This document shows, in pieces, positions 1 to 6,723 of a stretch of DNA of 64,000 nucleotides (the first letter of the stretch is position 1; every line of letters begins with the position of its first letter). The notes under the pieces were generated by a model that saw nothing but the letters and a program-made list of their open reading frames with translations, was not told where the DNA came from and searched no databases. Source of the stretch: Bacillus sp. ISL-18 (GTDB lineage Bacteria; Bacillota; Bacilli; Bacillales; Cytobacillaceae); the NCBI RefSeq assembly GCF_018613415.1, contig NZ_JAGGQG010000010.1:35888-99887 (forward strand), given 5' to 3'. The position numbers and the translations under genes were made by a program.

Positions 1-216
1 TTGCTTTTTTAGCTTTCCCTTATCCAAAGTTCACTCGTCTTTGGACACTACTTTGCTTTTTTAGCTTTCCCCTGTTCAAAGTTCACTCGTCTTTGGACAC
101 TACTTTGCTTTTTTAGCTTTCCCCTGTTCAAAGTTAACTCGTCTTCGGACACCACCTGCCTTTATTAGCATGCCCTTGTCCGAAGTTCATCCGACTTTGG
201 ACACCACTTCAACTTG
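1..216. repeat. Tandem 52-bp stem-loop repeats (about 4 copies)
   Basis: About four head-to-tail copies with a 52-bp period: the TTGCTTTTTTAGCTTTCCC block begins at 1, 53 and 105, with a more divergent copy near 156. Every copy carries an inverted repeat of the form CCAAAG...CTTTGG or TCCGAAG...CTTTGGA, so each can fold into a small hairpin. The inverted arms are better conserved than the linkers. No open reading frame covers the block. It resembles dispersed palindromic repeats of Bacillaceae; function is unknown, and the array may extend beyond the left edge of the window. Confidence 0.75.
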
Positions 217-302
217 TACAATATTTATTGTCCATCATAATAATGATATTAATTGCTATGCCAAAGTTAATAGAATTTTATAAAGACCTAGATAAATAAA
301 GA

Positions 303-332
303 AAAAGACGCATGCAAATACATACGTCAATT
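303..332 (-). terminator. Rho-independent terminator of the YitT-family gene
   Basis: On the minus strand GACGTATG and CATGCGTC form an 8-bp stem with one G-T pair, followed by TTTTTC. It lies about 70 bp downstream of the stop codon at 398. Confidence 0.55.
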
Positions 333-397
333 CTTGAGTCTTTTAATGAGAAAGCACCCTAAAACGGATCACTTTATTATGTTTAGTGCAAACCTTT

Positions 398-1213
398 TTA
401 GGATGGATGTTGTCGATGAAACAGCCCCATTACTTCAATGGTTTCGGTGATATTGACGAAAGCACATGGATCCACTTCAACAATTAAATTCTTCACTTCA
501 TTTAATTCATAACGAGTAATAACAGTTATTAATATGTTTCTTTTGTCATTCGAGTATGCACCAATTCCATCCATAATGGTAAGACCTCGATAAAGGTTGG
601 TTAGTAAATGTTCCCTCAACTCTTGGCCCTTATCTGTAATAATCATCAAAGTTAGTTTGGCATGGTCTGTATAAATAGTATCGACTACTTTTCCGGTTAA
701 ATAAATTGATACTAATGTATTAAGTGCTGCGTCCCAATTAAATAGAAACCCACTTATCACAATGACAACAGCATTCATACCCGAAAGTAAGCCTCCTATT
801 GGAAAATCTTTTTTTCGCGACACGATCATCCCAATTATGTCAAACCCGCCAGTGGAGCCCGAAGAACGAAAGACAATTCCTACTCCAAGCCCTGTTAAGA
901 TCCCTCCAAAAATGGATGAAAGAATGGAATCCTTCGCAATTGGAAGAACAGGAACTAGGTAAAGGCCTACAGAAATGATCACCACGGAAACGATCGTATT
1001 CATGATGAATTTTTTCCCAAGCATCTTATAACCAATAATGATGAGTGGTAAATTCAATAAAAAGTTTGCCAAACCGGTATTTAATGGGGTAATCATCCCT
1101 AATATCATGGATATTCCGCTTAATCCACTGCTTAAAACAGCGTGAGGAATTAAAAAAAGGTTAAATGCCACCACTACAATGAGGGAACCGGCAATTACTC
1201 CAATAATCTGCAT
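398..1213 (-). CDS. YitT family membrane protein (DUF161/DUF2179)
   Basis: A 271-residue protein of the YitT/YpjC/YqfU family. The first ~170 residues hold five or six hydrophobic segments, with the family-typical GSSGSTGGFDIIG stretch near residue 115. The last ~90 residues form a soluble DUF2179 domain (IYTDHAKLTLMIITDKG onward). These proteins are usually present as several paralogues in Bacillus and their biochemical role is not established; transport has been suggested. The start is supported by AGGAGG seven bases upstream of ATG. The gene is monocistronic, with a hairpin terminator downstream. Confidence 0.88.
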   Translation of the reverse strand: MQIIGVIAGSLIVVVAFNLFLIPHAVLSSGLSGISMILGMITPLNTGLANFLLNLPLIIIGYKMLGKKFIMNTIVSVVIISVGLYLVPVLPIAKDSILSSIFGGILTGLGVGIVFRSSGSTGGFDIIGMIVSRKKDFPIGGLLSGMNAVVIVISGFLFNWDAALNTLVSIYLTGKVVDTIYTDHAKLTLMIITDKGQELREHLLTNLYRGLTIMDGIGAYSNDKRNILITVITRYELNEVKNLIVEVDPCAFVNITETIEVMGLFHRQHPS

Positions 1214-1350
1214 GGCAAATCCTCCTGCTTCCCAATTTTTTCTTTTTTTTAAATGATACTGATTCTCTAAATCAAAGTAAACTTAATAGTTTTTTTCCAA
1301 TAGAAAAAATAATCTGTTTATTTCGATATTATTGATTTTCAATTAACTTA

Positions 1351-1379
1351 TTGACAGTTTAAAGATAATAATGATACTT
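1351..1379 (+). promoter_or_regulatory. Probable promoter of the lysine riboswitch-lysP transcript
   Basis: TTGACA at 1351-1356 is a perfect -35 element. The best -10-like hexamer is GATACT (1373-1378, 16-bp spacer). This starts transcription just ahead of the riboswitch aptamer. Confidence 0.5.
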
Positions 1380-1418
1380 TAGTAGTATATTAATTGAATA
1401 GTTTAAATCCTCATCAAA

Positions 1419-1612
1419 ACCGGTGAGGTAGAGGTCGCGGTTTTTATTAGTAAAACGAATGAGATGTAGAGACATCCATGACTCCGTTTGAAAGGAAAAG
1501 CTGCCGAAGTGTGCTTTGTTCTCTAAAAAAGCATGCTGGGTCTGTTTTCGAATAGGAACAGAACTGTCACGTTTGAACCTACCAAGCAAACGTGTTGAGC
1601 TATCTTTCGGAA
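1419..1612 (+). promoter_or_regulatory. Lysine riboswitch (L box)
   Basis: The segment carries the ordered conserved blocks of the L-box aptamer: GAGGTAGAGGTCGCGG (1425-1440), an AGTA element, GAAAGGAAAAGCTGCCGAAG near 1490-1508, a GCTGGGTCTG block and its partner CAGAACTGTCAC, then the P1 closing strand TTGAGCTATCT (1595-1605). It sits between a TTGACA promoter and an intrinsic terminator, upstream of a LysP-like permease. In this family, lysine binding favours the terminator and shuts off uptake. Identified by eye from conserved blocks; a covariance-model search was not run. Confidence 0.9.
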
Positions 1613-1633
1613 GGTATGATGCGGGGTATACAC

Positions 1634-1666
1634 AATGCCATCGATTCTACTTCGATGGCATTTTTT
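1634..1666 (+). terminator. Riboswitch-controlled intrinsic terminator
   Basis: AATGCCATCGA and TCGATGGCATT form a perfect 11-bp stem (1634-1644 with 1652-1662) running into a T tract. It is the expression platform of the preceding lysine riboswitch, about 100 bp before the permease start. Confidence 0.88.
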
Positions 1667-1765
1667 ATTCCAAAACTCCTTCTCGAACTAGTGATTGCAG
1701 GCTGACCTTTCAGGTACCTGCGTAACGTTAGCAGATCTATATAAAAAATGAAAAGGAGTTTTATT

Positions 1766-3250
1766 ATGCAAGGACAAACAGCAAGACCATTAGAAGAAAA
1801 TAATACTGGAAGACATACATCTAAAAATGATTCAAACGAATTAAAACGAAGTCTAAAATCTCGCCATTTGACGATGATTTCTCTTGGAGGAACAATTGGA
1901 ACCGGCTTATTCCTTGCGAGCGGCGGTGCGATACACTCTGCCGGACCGGGCGGGGCTATTCTTTCCTATCTTGTCATCGGAGTTATGGTTTACTTCCTAA
2001 TGCAAAGCTTAGCGGAAATGGGCGCCTACATGCCCGTTGCCGGTAGTTTTAGCACATACGCTACAAAATTTGTAGACCCATCACTAGGCTTTGCCCTTGG
2101 TTGGAATTATTGGTATAACTGGGCAATCACCATTGCAGCAGAATTAGCCGCTGTCACCATGATTATGAAATTTTGGTTTCCCCATACACCTTCATTTGTC
2201 TGGAGTGCCATTTTCTTAGTCATTATGTTCCTATTAAACTATCTTTCTGTAAAAGGATTTGGCGAAGCAGAGTATTGGTTCTCTCTTGTTAAAGTAGTTA
2301 CGGTTATTATTTTTATCATCACCGGCACTTTGATGATTTTCGGTATCATGGGCGATCATGCAGTTGGCTTTAAGAACTTTTCAGTCGGAGATGCTCCATT
2401 CCACGGCGGTTTTATGGCTATGCTGGGGATCTTTATGGCAGCAGGTTTCTCTTTCCAAGGGACTGAGCTATTAGGTGTTGCTGCGGGTGAAACCGACGAT
2501 CCTAGTAAATCAATACCACGTGCTGTTAAATCTGTATTTTGGCGGATCCTCTTATTTTATGTTTTAGCTATTTTGGTTATTGGTCTTCTCATTCCCTATA
2601 CAAATGGAAACTTGGCTAGTGGTGAAGTATCTGTCAGCCCATTCACGCTTGTTTTCCAAAAAGCAGGTATTGCATTCGCTGCTTCTGTAATGAATGCGGT
2701 AATCTTAACAGCTGTTTTATCAGCAGGTAACTCAGGAATGTATGCATCAACACGGATGCTATGGGATTTAGCAAGACAAGGTAAAGCTCCTAAATTCTTA
2801 GGTAAACTTAATAAAAATGGCGTTCCAGTTAATGCTTTAATCGTGACAACGTTAGTAGGAACACTTGCATTTTTGGCCTCTTTCTTTGGAGATGGTACCG
2901 TTTATGTATGGCTATTAAACGCATCCGGTATGTCAGGGTTTATTGCTTGGCTTGGGATTGCCATCTGTCATTATCGTTTTCGCAGGGCATTTGTTGCTCA
3001 AGGAAAAGATCTAAACCTGTTGCCTTATAAATCAAGATTCTTTCCGTTCGGTCCTATTTTTGCCTTTGCCGTTTGTGCTTTTGTTGTTCTAGGACAAAAC
3101 TACTCTGCTTTTATGGGCGACCATATTGATTGGAGCAGTGTATTAGTATCCTATATCGGCTTGCCATTATTCTTTATCTTATGGCTTGGTTACAAATTCA
3201 CTAAAAAGACTAAGGTTATCCCTTTAGAAAAATGTGATTTAGAAGTATAA
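1766..3250 (+). CDS. lysP: Lysine-specific permease (LysP-like, APC superfamily)
   Basis: Amino-acid/proton symporter of the AAT family with about 12 membrane segments, 494 residues, closely LysP-like throughout. The N-terminal region has the diagnostic GGTIGTGLFLASG stretch of TM1, followed by SAGPGGAILSY and LAEMGAYMPVAGSF. The start at 1766 (MQGQTARP) is preferred because AAAAGGAG lies eight bases upstream. The ATG at 1748 would place the initiator inside the ribosome-binding region. The upstream lysine riboswitch independently supports lysine as substrate. A terminator follows the stop. Confidence 0.92.
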   Translation: MQGQTARPLEENNTGRHTSKNDSNELKRSLKSRHLTMISLGGTIGTGLFLASGGAIHSAGPGGAILSYLVIGVMVYFLMQSLAEMGAYMPVAGSFSTYATKFVDPSLGFALGWNYWYNWAITIAAELAAVTMIMKFWFPHTPSFVWSAIFLVIMFLLNYLSVKGFGEAEYWFSLVKVVTVIIFIITGTLMIFGIMGDHAVGFKNFSVGDAPFHGGFMAMLGIFMAAGFSFQGTELLGVAAGETDDPSKSIPRAVKSVFWRILLFYVLAILVIGLLIPYTNGNLASGEVSVSPFTLVFQKAGIAFAASVMNAVILTAVLSAGNSGMYASTRMLWDLARQGKAPKFLGKLNKNGVPVNALIVTTLVGTLAFLASFFGDGTVYVWLLNASGMSGFIAWLGIAICHYRFRRAFVAQGKDLNLLPYKSRFFPFGPIFAFAVCAFVVLGQNYSAFMGDHIDWSSVLVSYIGLPLFFILWLGYKFTKKTKVIPLEKCDLEV

Positions 3251-3261
3251 TTAACCGAAAA

Positions 3262-3294
3262 AAAAACAGACTCTGCATAGAGTCTGTTTTTTTT
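3262..3294 (+). terminator. Terminator of lysP
   Basis: ACAGACTCT-GCAT-AGAGTCTGT is a perfect 9-bp stem followed by eight Ts. It can work in both directions because an A run precedes it, so it also closes off the convergent HTH gene. Confidence 0.9.
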
Positions 3295-3325
3295 GGTTGC
3301 TGCTTTTATAAATCAAAACGTTTTA

Positions 3326-3541
3326 TTACTTTTCTGATTCCCAGACATACAAATCCTCAATTTGACAATTTAATTCTTTTGAAATGGTCATTGCCGAATT
3401 TAGAGTCATTACCTTTTTAGATATGTAGTTATCTAGCTGGCTCCTTGGAATGTTTGTATTACTTTCTAAATTATCTAGAGTCATACCACTTTTTGATAAT
3501 AACTCCTTGAGGTTACTTCTTTTTGCTTTATAATTGGTCAA
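3326..3541 (-). CDS. Small XRE-type helix-turn-helix regulator
   Basis: A 71-residue protein made almost entirely of a Cro/C1-type HTH: the pattern LLSKSGMTLDNLESNTNIP followed by SQLDNYISKK fits helices 2 and 3. It ends with a short tail (IEDLYVWESEK) typical of small Firmicute XRE regulators. I chose the TTG start at 3541 because GAGGTG lies seven bases upstream. The ATG at 3568 has no ribosome-binding site and would add nine residues. The target is unknown; no neighbour shares an operon with it. Confidence 0.72.
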   Translation of the reverse strand: MTNYKAKRSNLKELLSKSGMTLDNLESNTNIPRSQLDNYISKKVMTLNSAMTISKELNCQIEDLYVWESEK

Positions 3542-3693
3542 AAATGACACCTCGCTTTTATTAAGCATACCATAGTTAACTAATAATGGAAAGGAGAACG
3601 GCTCCGGTTATTCTTATTGTTATTTCCATATCCTATATGTAACCAGGCATAAGTGGCATTTTTGTGATATACTTAAGGTGAAGGGGTGTTGAA

Positions 3694-3870
3694 ATGAAAA
3701 GTTCGAATAACCGTTTCAATGATGGTCAAACCGTAAATATCATAGAAACAGGTGAGGTTGTCACCATTTCTAAATGGCAATATGTGAAAAATATGAAAAG
3801 ATACTCGTATATCGTTAAAGAACATCCCAGTACATTTTATTTTGAAGAAGAACTGCAAGAAGATTCATAA
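3694..3870 (+). CDS. Small conserved hypothetical protein, 58 aa
   Basis: A short protein starting MKSSNNRFNDGQTVNI, preceded by AAGGGGTG seven bases before ATG. The charged, beta-rich composition (GQTVNIIETGEVVTISKW, then KRYSYIVKEHP and an acidic tail) suggests a small barrel-like fold. That is inference from sequence only. I do not recognise a named family. It is convergent with asnS and shares a bidirectional terminator with it. Confidence 0.7.
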   Translation: MKSSNNRFNDGQTVNIIETGEVVTISKWQYVKNMKRYSYIVKEHPSTFYFEEELQEDS

Positions 3871-3888
3871 ACTGAATATGAATAACAA

Positions 3889-3926
3889 AAAGAAGATCCA
3901 TTTCGTGAAATGAATCTTCTTTTTTA
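3889..3926. terminator. Bidirectional terminator between the 58-aa gene and asnS
   Basis: AAGAAGATccATTTC and GAAATgaATCTTCTT pair with a small internal mismatch. The stem is flanked by A-rich sequence on one side and TTTTT on the other, so it can terminate both convergent transcripts. Confidence 0.8.
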
Positions 3927-3932
3927 CTATCA

Positions 3933-5324
3933 TTAAAATTCAGCATTACCAGTTGTTCGTGGGAATGGAATAACGTCCCTAATATTAGCCATACCCGTTA
4001 AGTACATGATTAATCTTTCAAAACCTAGGCCATAACCTGAGTGTTTTGTTCCGCCATATTTCCTTAATTCCAGATACCACCAATAGTCTTCCTCACTCAT
4101 CCCAAGCTCTTTGATTTTTCCGGCTAGGATATCCTCACGTTCTTCACGCTGACTTCCACCGATTAATTCGCCGATTCCCGGTACTAGTAAATCTGTTGCA
4201 GCTACGGTTTTGTTATCTTCATTTAGACGCATATAGAATGCTTTGATCTCTTTTGGATAATCTGTAACAAACACTGGGCGTTTAAAGACTTTTTCACACA
4301 GATAGCGTTCATGTTCCGTTTGCAGATCAAGTCCCCATTCAACCGGATAAGCAAAGGTTTCACTTGAATTCTTCAATAACTCAATTGCTTCTGTATACGT
4401 TACCCGTCCAAAGTTTGCTGAATGAGCCAGATTCAAACGATCTAACAATCCTTTTTCTACAAAGCTGTTAAAAAAGTTCATTTCTTCTGGAGCTTGTTCC
4501 AATACATAACCAATGACATACTTCACCATTTCTTCCGCTAAATCCATGATATCCGGTAACTCGGCAAAAGCAAGCTCAGGTTCAATCATCCAAAACTCAG
4601 CCGCATGTCTTGCCGTATTTGAGTTTTCCGCTCTAAAGGTTGGACCAAATGTATACACATTTCTAAAGGCCAATGCAAACGCTTCGGCAGAAAGCTGACC
4701 ACTCACGGTAAGATTGGTTTCTTTATTAAAGAAATCCTTTGTTACATCAGTTTTGCCATCTTCAGTTTTTGGAAGATTATCCATATCCATAGTAGTGACA
4801 CGGAACATTTCGCCAGCACCCTCCGTATCACTGCCCGTGATAATTGGTGAATGAACATATACAAATCCTTTGTCCTGGAAAAATTTATGAATCGCATAAG
4901 ATGCTAACGATCTTACACGGAAAACAGCATTGAACGTATTTGTTCTTGGACGTAAATGCGCGATGGTTCTTAAATATTCAAAGGAATGCCTTTTTTTCTG
5001 CAGCGGATAATCTACATTAGATGTCCCTTCAATAGAAATTTCCGTCGCCTTAATTTCAAAGGGCTGCTTTGCTTGAGGTGTATAAACAAAGTCACCCTCT
5101 ACACGAATCGAAGAGCTAATGGGAAGCTTGGTAATTTCCTTAAAGTTATCTAATTGCTCGTCAAAAACAATTTGAACACCTTTAAAAAAGCTTCCATCAT
5201 TTAATTCAATGAACCCAAAGGTTTTGGAATCCCGTATTGTCCGGATCCATCCAGATAATTGAACCTTCTGTTCAACAAAACTTTCCGTATTTCTGTACAA
5301 ATCCTTAATTAAGACCTGTTTCAT
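3933..5324 (-). CDS. asnS: Asparagine--tRNA ligase
   Basis: Class IIb aminoacyl-tRNA synthetase that charges tRNA-Asn in the cytoplasm; 463 residues, the size of the B. cereus/E. coli type. The N-terminal ~110 residues are the OB-fold anticodon-binding domain ([20 protein letters not shown]). The catalytic core has motif 2 ([21 protein letters not shown]) and motif 3 ([15 protein letters not shown]). The start is preceded by GGAGGAAGA. Its leader carries a hairpin but no T-box specifier or AGGGTGG element that I can see. Confidence 0.95.
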   Translation of the reverse strand: MKQVLIKDLYRNTESFVEQKVQLSGWIRTIRDSKTFGFIELNDGSFFKGVQIVFDEQLDNFKEITKLPISSSIRVEGDFVYTPQAKQPFEIKATEISIEGTSNVDYPLQKKRHSFEYLRTIAHLRPRTNTFNAVFRVRSLASYAIHKFFQDKGFVYVHSPIITGSDTEGAGEMFRVTTMDMDNLPKTEDGKTDVTKDFFNKETNLTVSGQLSAEAFALAFRNVYTFGPTFRAENSNTARHAAEFWMIEPELAFAELPDIMDLAEEMVKYVIGYVLEQAPEEMNFFNSFVEKGLLDRLNLAHSANFGRVTYTEAIELLKNSSETFAYPVEWGLDLQTEHERYLCEKVFKRPVFVTDYPKEIKAFYMRLNEDNKTVAATDLLVPGIGELIGGSQREEREDILAGKIKELGMSEEDYWWYLELRKYGGTKHSGYGLGFERLIMYLTGMANIRDVIPFPRTTGNAEF

Positions 5325-5398
5325 TCTTCTTCCTCCTAAATCCTATGTAAAGGTTATGCTAATAGCCAGACTCAATGTTTTTGCGGATATAATAATAA

Positions 5399-5428
5399 AA
5401 ACCTTTCATCCTAGGGGAAGAAAGGTAG
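5399..5428 (-). terminator. Hairpin with T-run in the asnS leader (possible attenuator)
   Basis: On the minus strand ACCTTTC...GAAAGGT with an inner CCTAGG closes a stem followed by TTTTTATTATTAT, about 80 bases before the asnS start codon. It could be an attenuator or a terminator of an upstream transcript. T-box landmarks were not found. Confidence 0.45.
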
Positions 5429-5501
5429 AATTCTGACTATCATCATTTTTCTTTATCCCTTCAATATTATACAAAATACCATGTCCCATAAGCAATATTC
5501 A

Positions 5502-5541
5502 ACAAATTATTCGGGGTTAAGGAATAATTTGTCGTTTTTTT
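5502..5541 (+). terminator. Orphan plus-strand intrinsic terminator
   Basis: ACAAATTATTC (5502-5512) pairs with GAATAATTTGT (5522-5532) and is followed by CGTTTTTTT. No plus-strand gene ends upstream. It lies 137 bases before the GTG of the 76-aa gene, so it is either an attenuator for that gene or the end of a small unannotated transcript. Confidence 0.6.
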
Positions 5542-5676
5542 AGCTTTTCTCGCCCGTCCAATACCCTTTGGTAAATATATTTTTATTTTTCAGAAATATC
5601 TATCTTAGAATTAGCAGGAATCCGTTAGAATATAGTCGAATTAATAAAAAAAGAATACTTGATTGGAGGTCAGTTT

Positions 5677-5907
5677 GTGGACAAGGTTACCTGTATTGCC
5701 TATCTGCTTTACAAATCTTCTAAGAATCAAGACAATAGAGAAAAAGCTATCCAATTATTAAATGGCGATGTTTCAATGCATGATTTAAAAAGGATTCAAT
5801 CCGTACAAACACTGATCGTTATGGCAGAATCGATGATTAGAAAAAACAAAGTCGATAAAAAAGAAGTACAACTATTTGTTGACGAATTTATGGTGGTCGA
5901 GGTGTAA
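5677..5907 (+). CDS. Hypothetical protein, 76 aa
   Basis: Starts at GTG 5677, with a perfect GGAGGT six bases upstream; the in-frame TTG at 5659 lies ahead of that site and is not preferred. The product is soluble and almost all helical by composition (AIQLLNGDVSMHDLKRIQSV, then ESMIRKNKVDKKEVQLFVDE), without Cys or membrane segments. I do not recognise the family. It stands alone between asnS and a convergent acetyltransferase. Confidence 0.72.
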   Translation: MDKVTCIAYLLYKSSKNQDNREKAIQLLNGDVSMHDLKRIQSVQTLIVMAESMIRKNKVDKKEVQLFVDEFMVVEV

Positions 5908-5929
5908 CTTTCTATTGGCAGAGTCAGTT

Positions 5930-6394
5930 TTATATTTGTTTTTGATAACATAATATTCCACTTCCATTTTCAGCTTTAGATGTTATATAATAAACAAATC
6001 CTAAAGATTTCCAAAAGCGCTGAGCTTTTGTGTTTTCTTGCAATATGCCAATTCTAATGTTGTCCACCCCCCGATTTCGCATCTCATTCTCGTAATTTTC
6101 ATATGCCTGTTTACCGAAGCCAAATCCTTGATATTCTTTATGTATTATTAACAATCCAAGCCACGGAAAAGAATCTTTTAGATTTACCAGCATATAATCA
6201 ATAACCCCAATATACGTATCATCAAGCTTAATAAATTCACTGGTTGTATTTGGGTTTAGAAATTCTTTTTCCATATCCGTAAGTGACCTAGTTGTTTTGC
6301 TATTCTCCATCTCATTATATTGTGGATTTGAATTTATTATTTCAAGAGCAATATATAAAGTTTCTTTTTTTATTTCTTCGAATTTTATAGACAT
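5930..6394 (-). CDS. GNAT family N-acetyltransferase
   Basis: A 154-residue GCN5-related acetyltransferase. The acetyl-CoA-binding motif A is seen as LLIIHKEYQGFGFGKQAYE, with the pyrophosphate-binding Q/R-x-x-G-x-G/A pattern as QGFGFG. It is followed by motif B (NTKAQRFWKSLGF). The ATG at 6394 is eight bases from AGGGAG, while the GTG at 6403 would overlap that site. The substrate cannot be predicted from sequence. Confidence 0.85.
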   Translation of the reverse strand: MSIKFEEIKKETLYIALEIINSNPQYNEMENSKTTRSLTDMEKEFLNPNTTSEFIKLDDTYIGVIDYMLVNLKDSFPWLGLLIIHKEYQGFGFGKQAYENYENEMRNRGVDNIRIGILQENTKAQRFWKSLGFVYYITSKAENGSGILCYQKQI

Positions 6395-6533
6395 CCCAAA
6401 CACTCCCTAAGAATTTTTGACATAATACTTTTACTTTAATTCAATCCCACAGAATGAACCTATTGAACTAGGAAGCTTATCATAACCTCTCACACGAATT
6501 TAACAAAACTTATAAGGAAAAAGGTGATTTTAA

Positions 6534-6668
6534 ATGGTCCAAGTTGAAGTAAAAATAACTTTTGAAGGAAAAAGCTACTTAACCAATGTTATTGCACAGC
6601 GTGAAACATCTGAAGATGAGATATTACGTCTTGCTACTGAACAAATTGTAAAGCAATGGAAAAAGTAA
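6534..6668 (+). CDS. BA3454 family stress response protein, 44 aa
   Basis: A tiny protein, MVQVEVKITFEGKSY..., ending in IVKQWKK. It matches the pattern I know for the BA3454 family of B. cereus-group stress-induced proteins (F-E-G-K-x-Y, TNV, a downstream EEIL-type helix and the KQW terminus). A good AAGGTGAT site precedes ATG. Family function is unknown. A strong bidirectional terminator lies just downstream, shared with helD. Confidence 0.75.
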   Translation: MVQVEVKITFEGKSYLTNVIAQRETSEDEILRLATEQIVKQWKK

Positions 6669-6673
6669 TAGCT

Positions 6674-6718
6674 TAAAAAGCGGCAGGAGTATCCAATCGG
6701 ACCCTTGCCGCTTTTTAA
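6674..6718. terminator. Bidirectional terminator between the BA3454 gene and helD
   Basis: AAAAAGCGGCAgG...CcTTGCCGCTTTTT forms a long GC-rich stem with A and T tracts on its two sides, placed between convergent genes. Confidence 0.88.
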
Positions 6719-6723
6719 TTTAT

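Noticed and set aside
1..216. Possible CRISPR array
   Set aside because: The 52-bp unit repeats as a whole with no unique spacers, and no cas genes are present.
1359..1589. Minus-strand 76-codon frame near the lysP leader
   Set aside because: It lies across the lysine riboswitch, has no ribosome-binding site and shows no family resemblance.
5325..5460. T-box riboswitch upstream of asnS
   Set aside because: A terminator-like hairpin exists, but the conserved T-box sequence (AGGGTGG...ACCGCG) and specifier loop are not seen.
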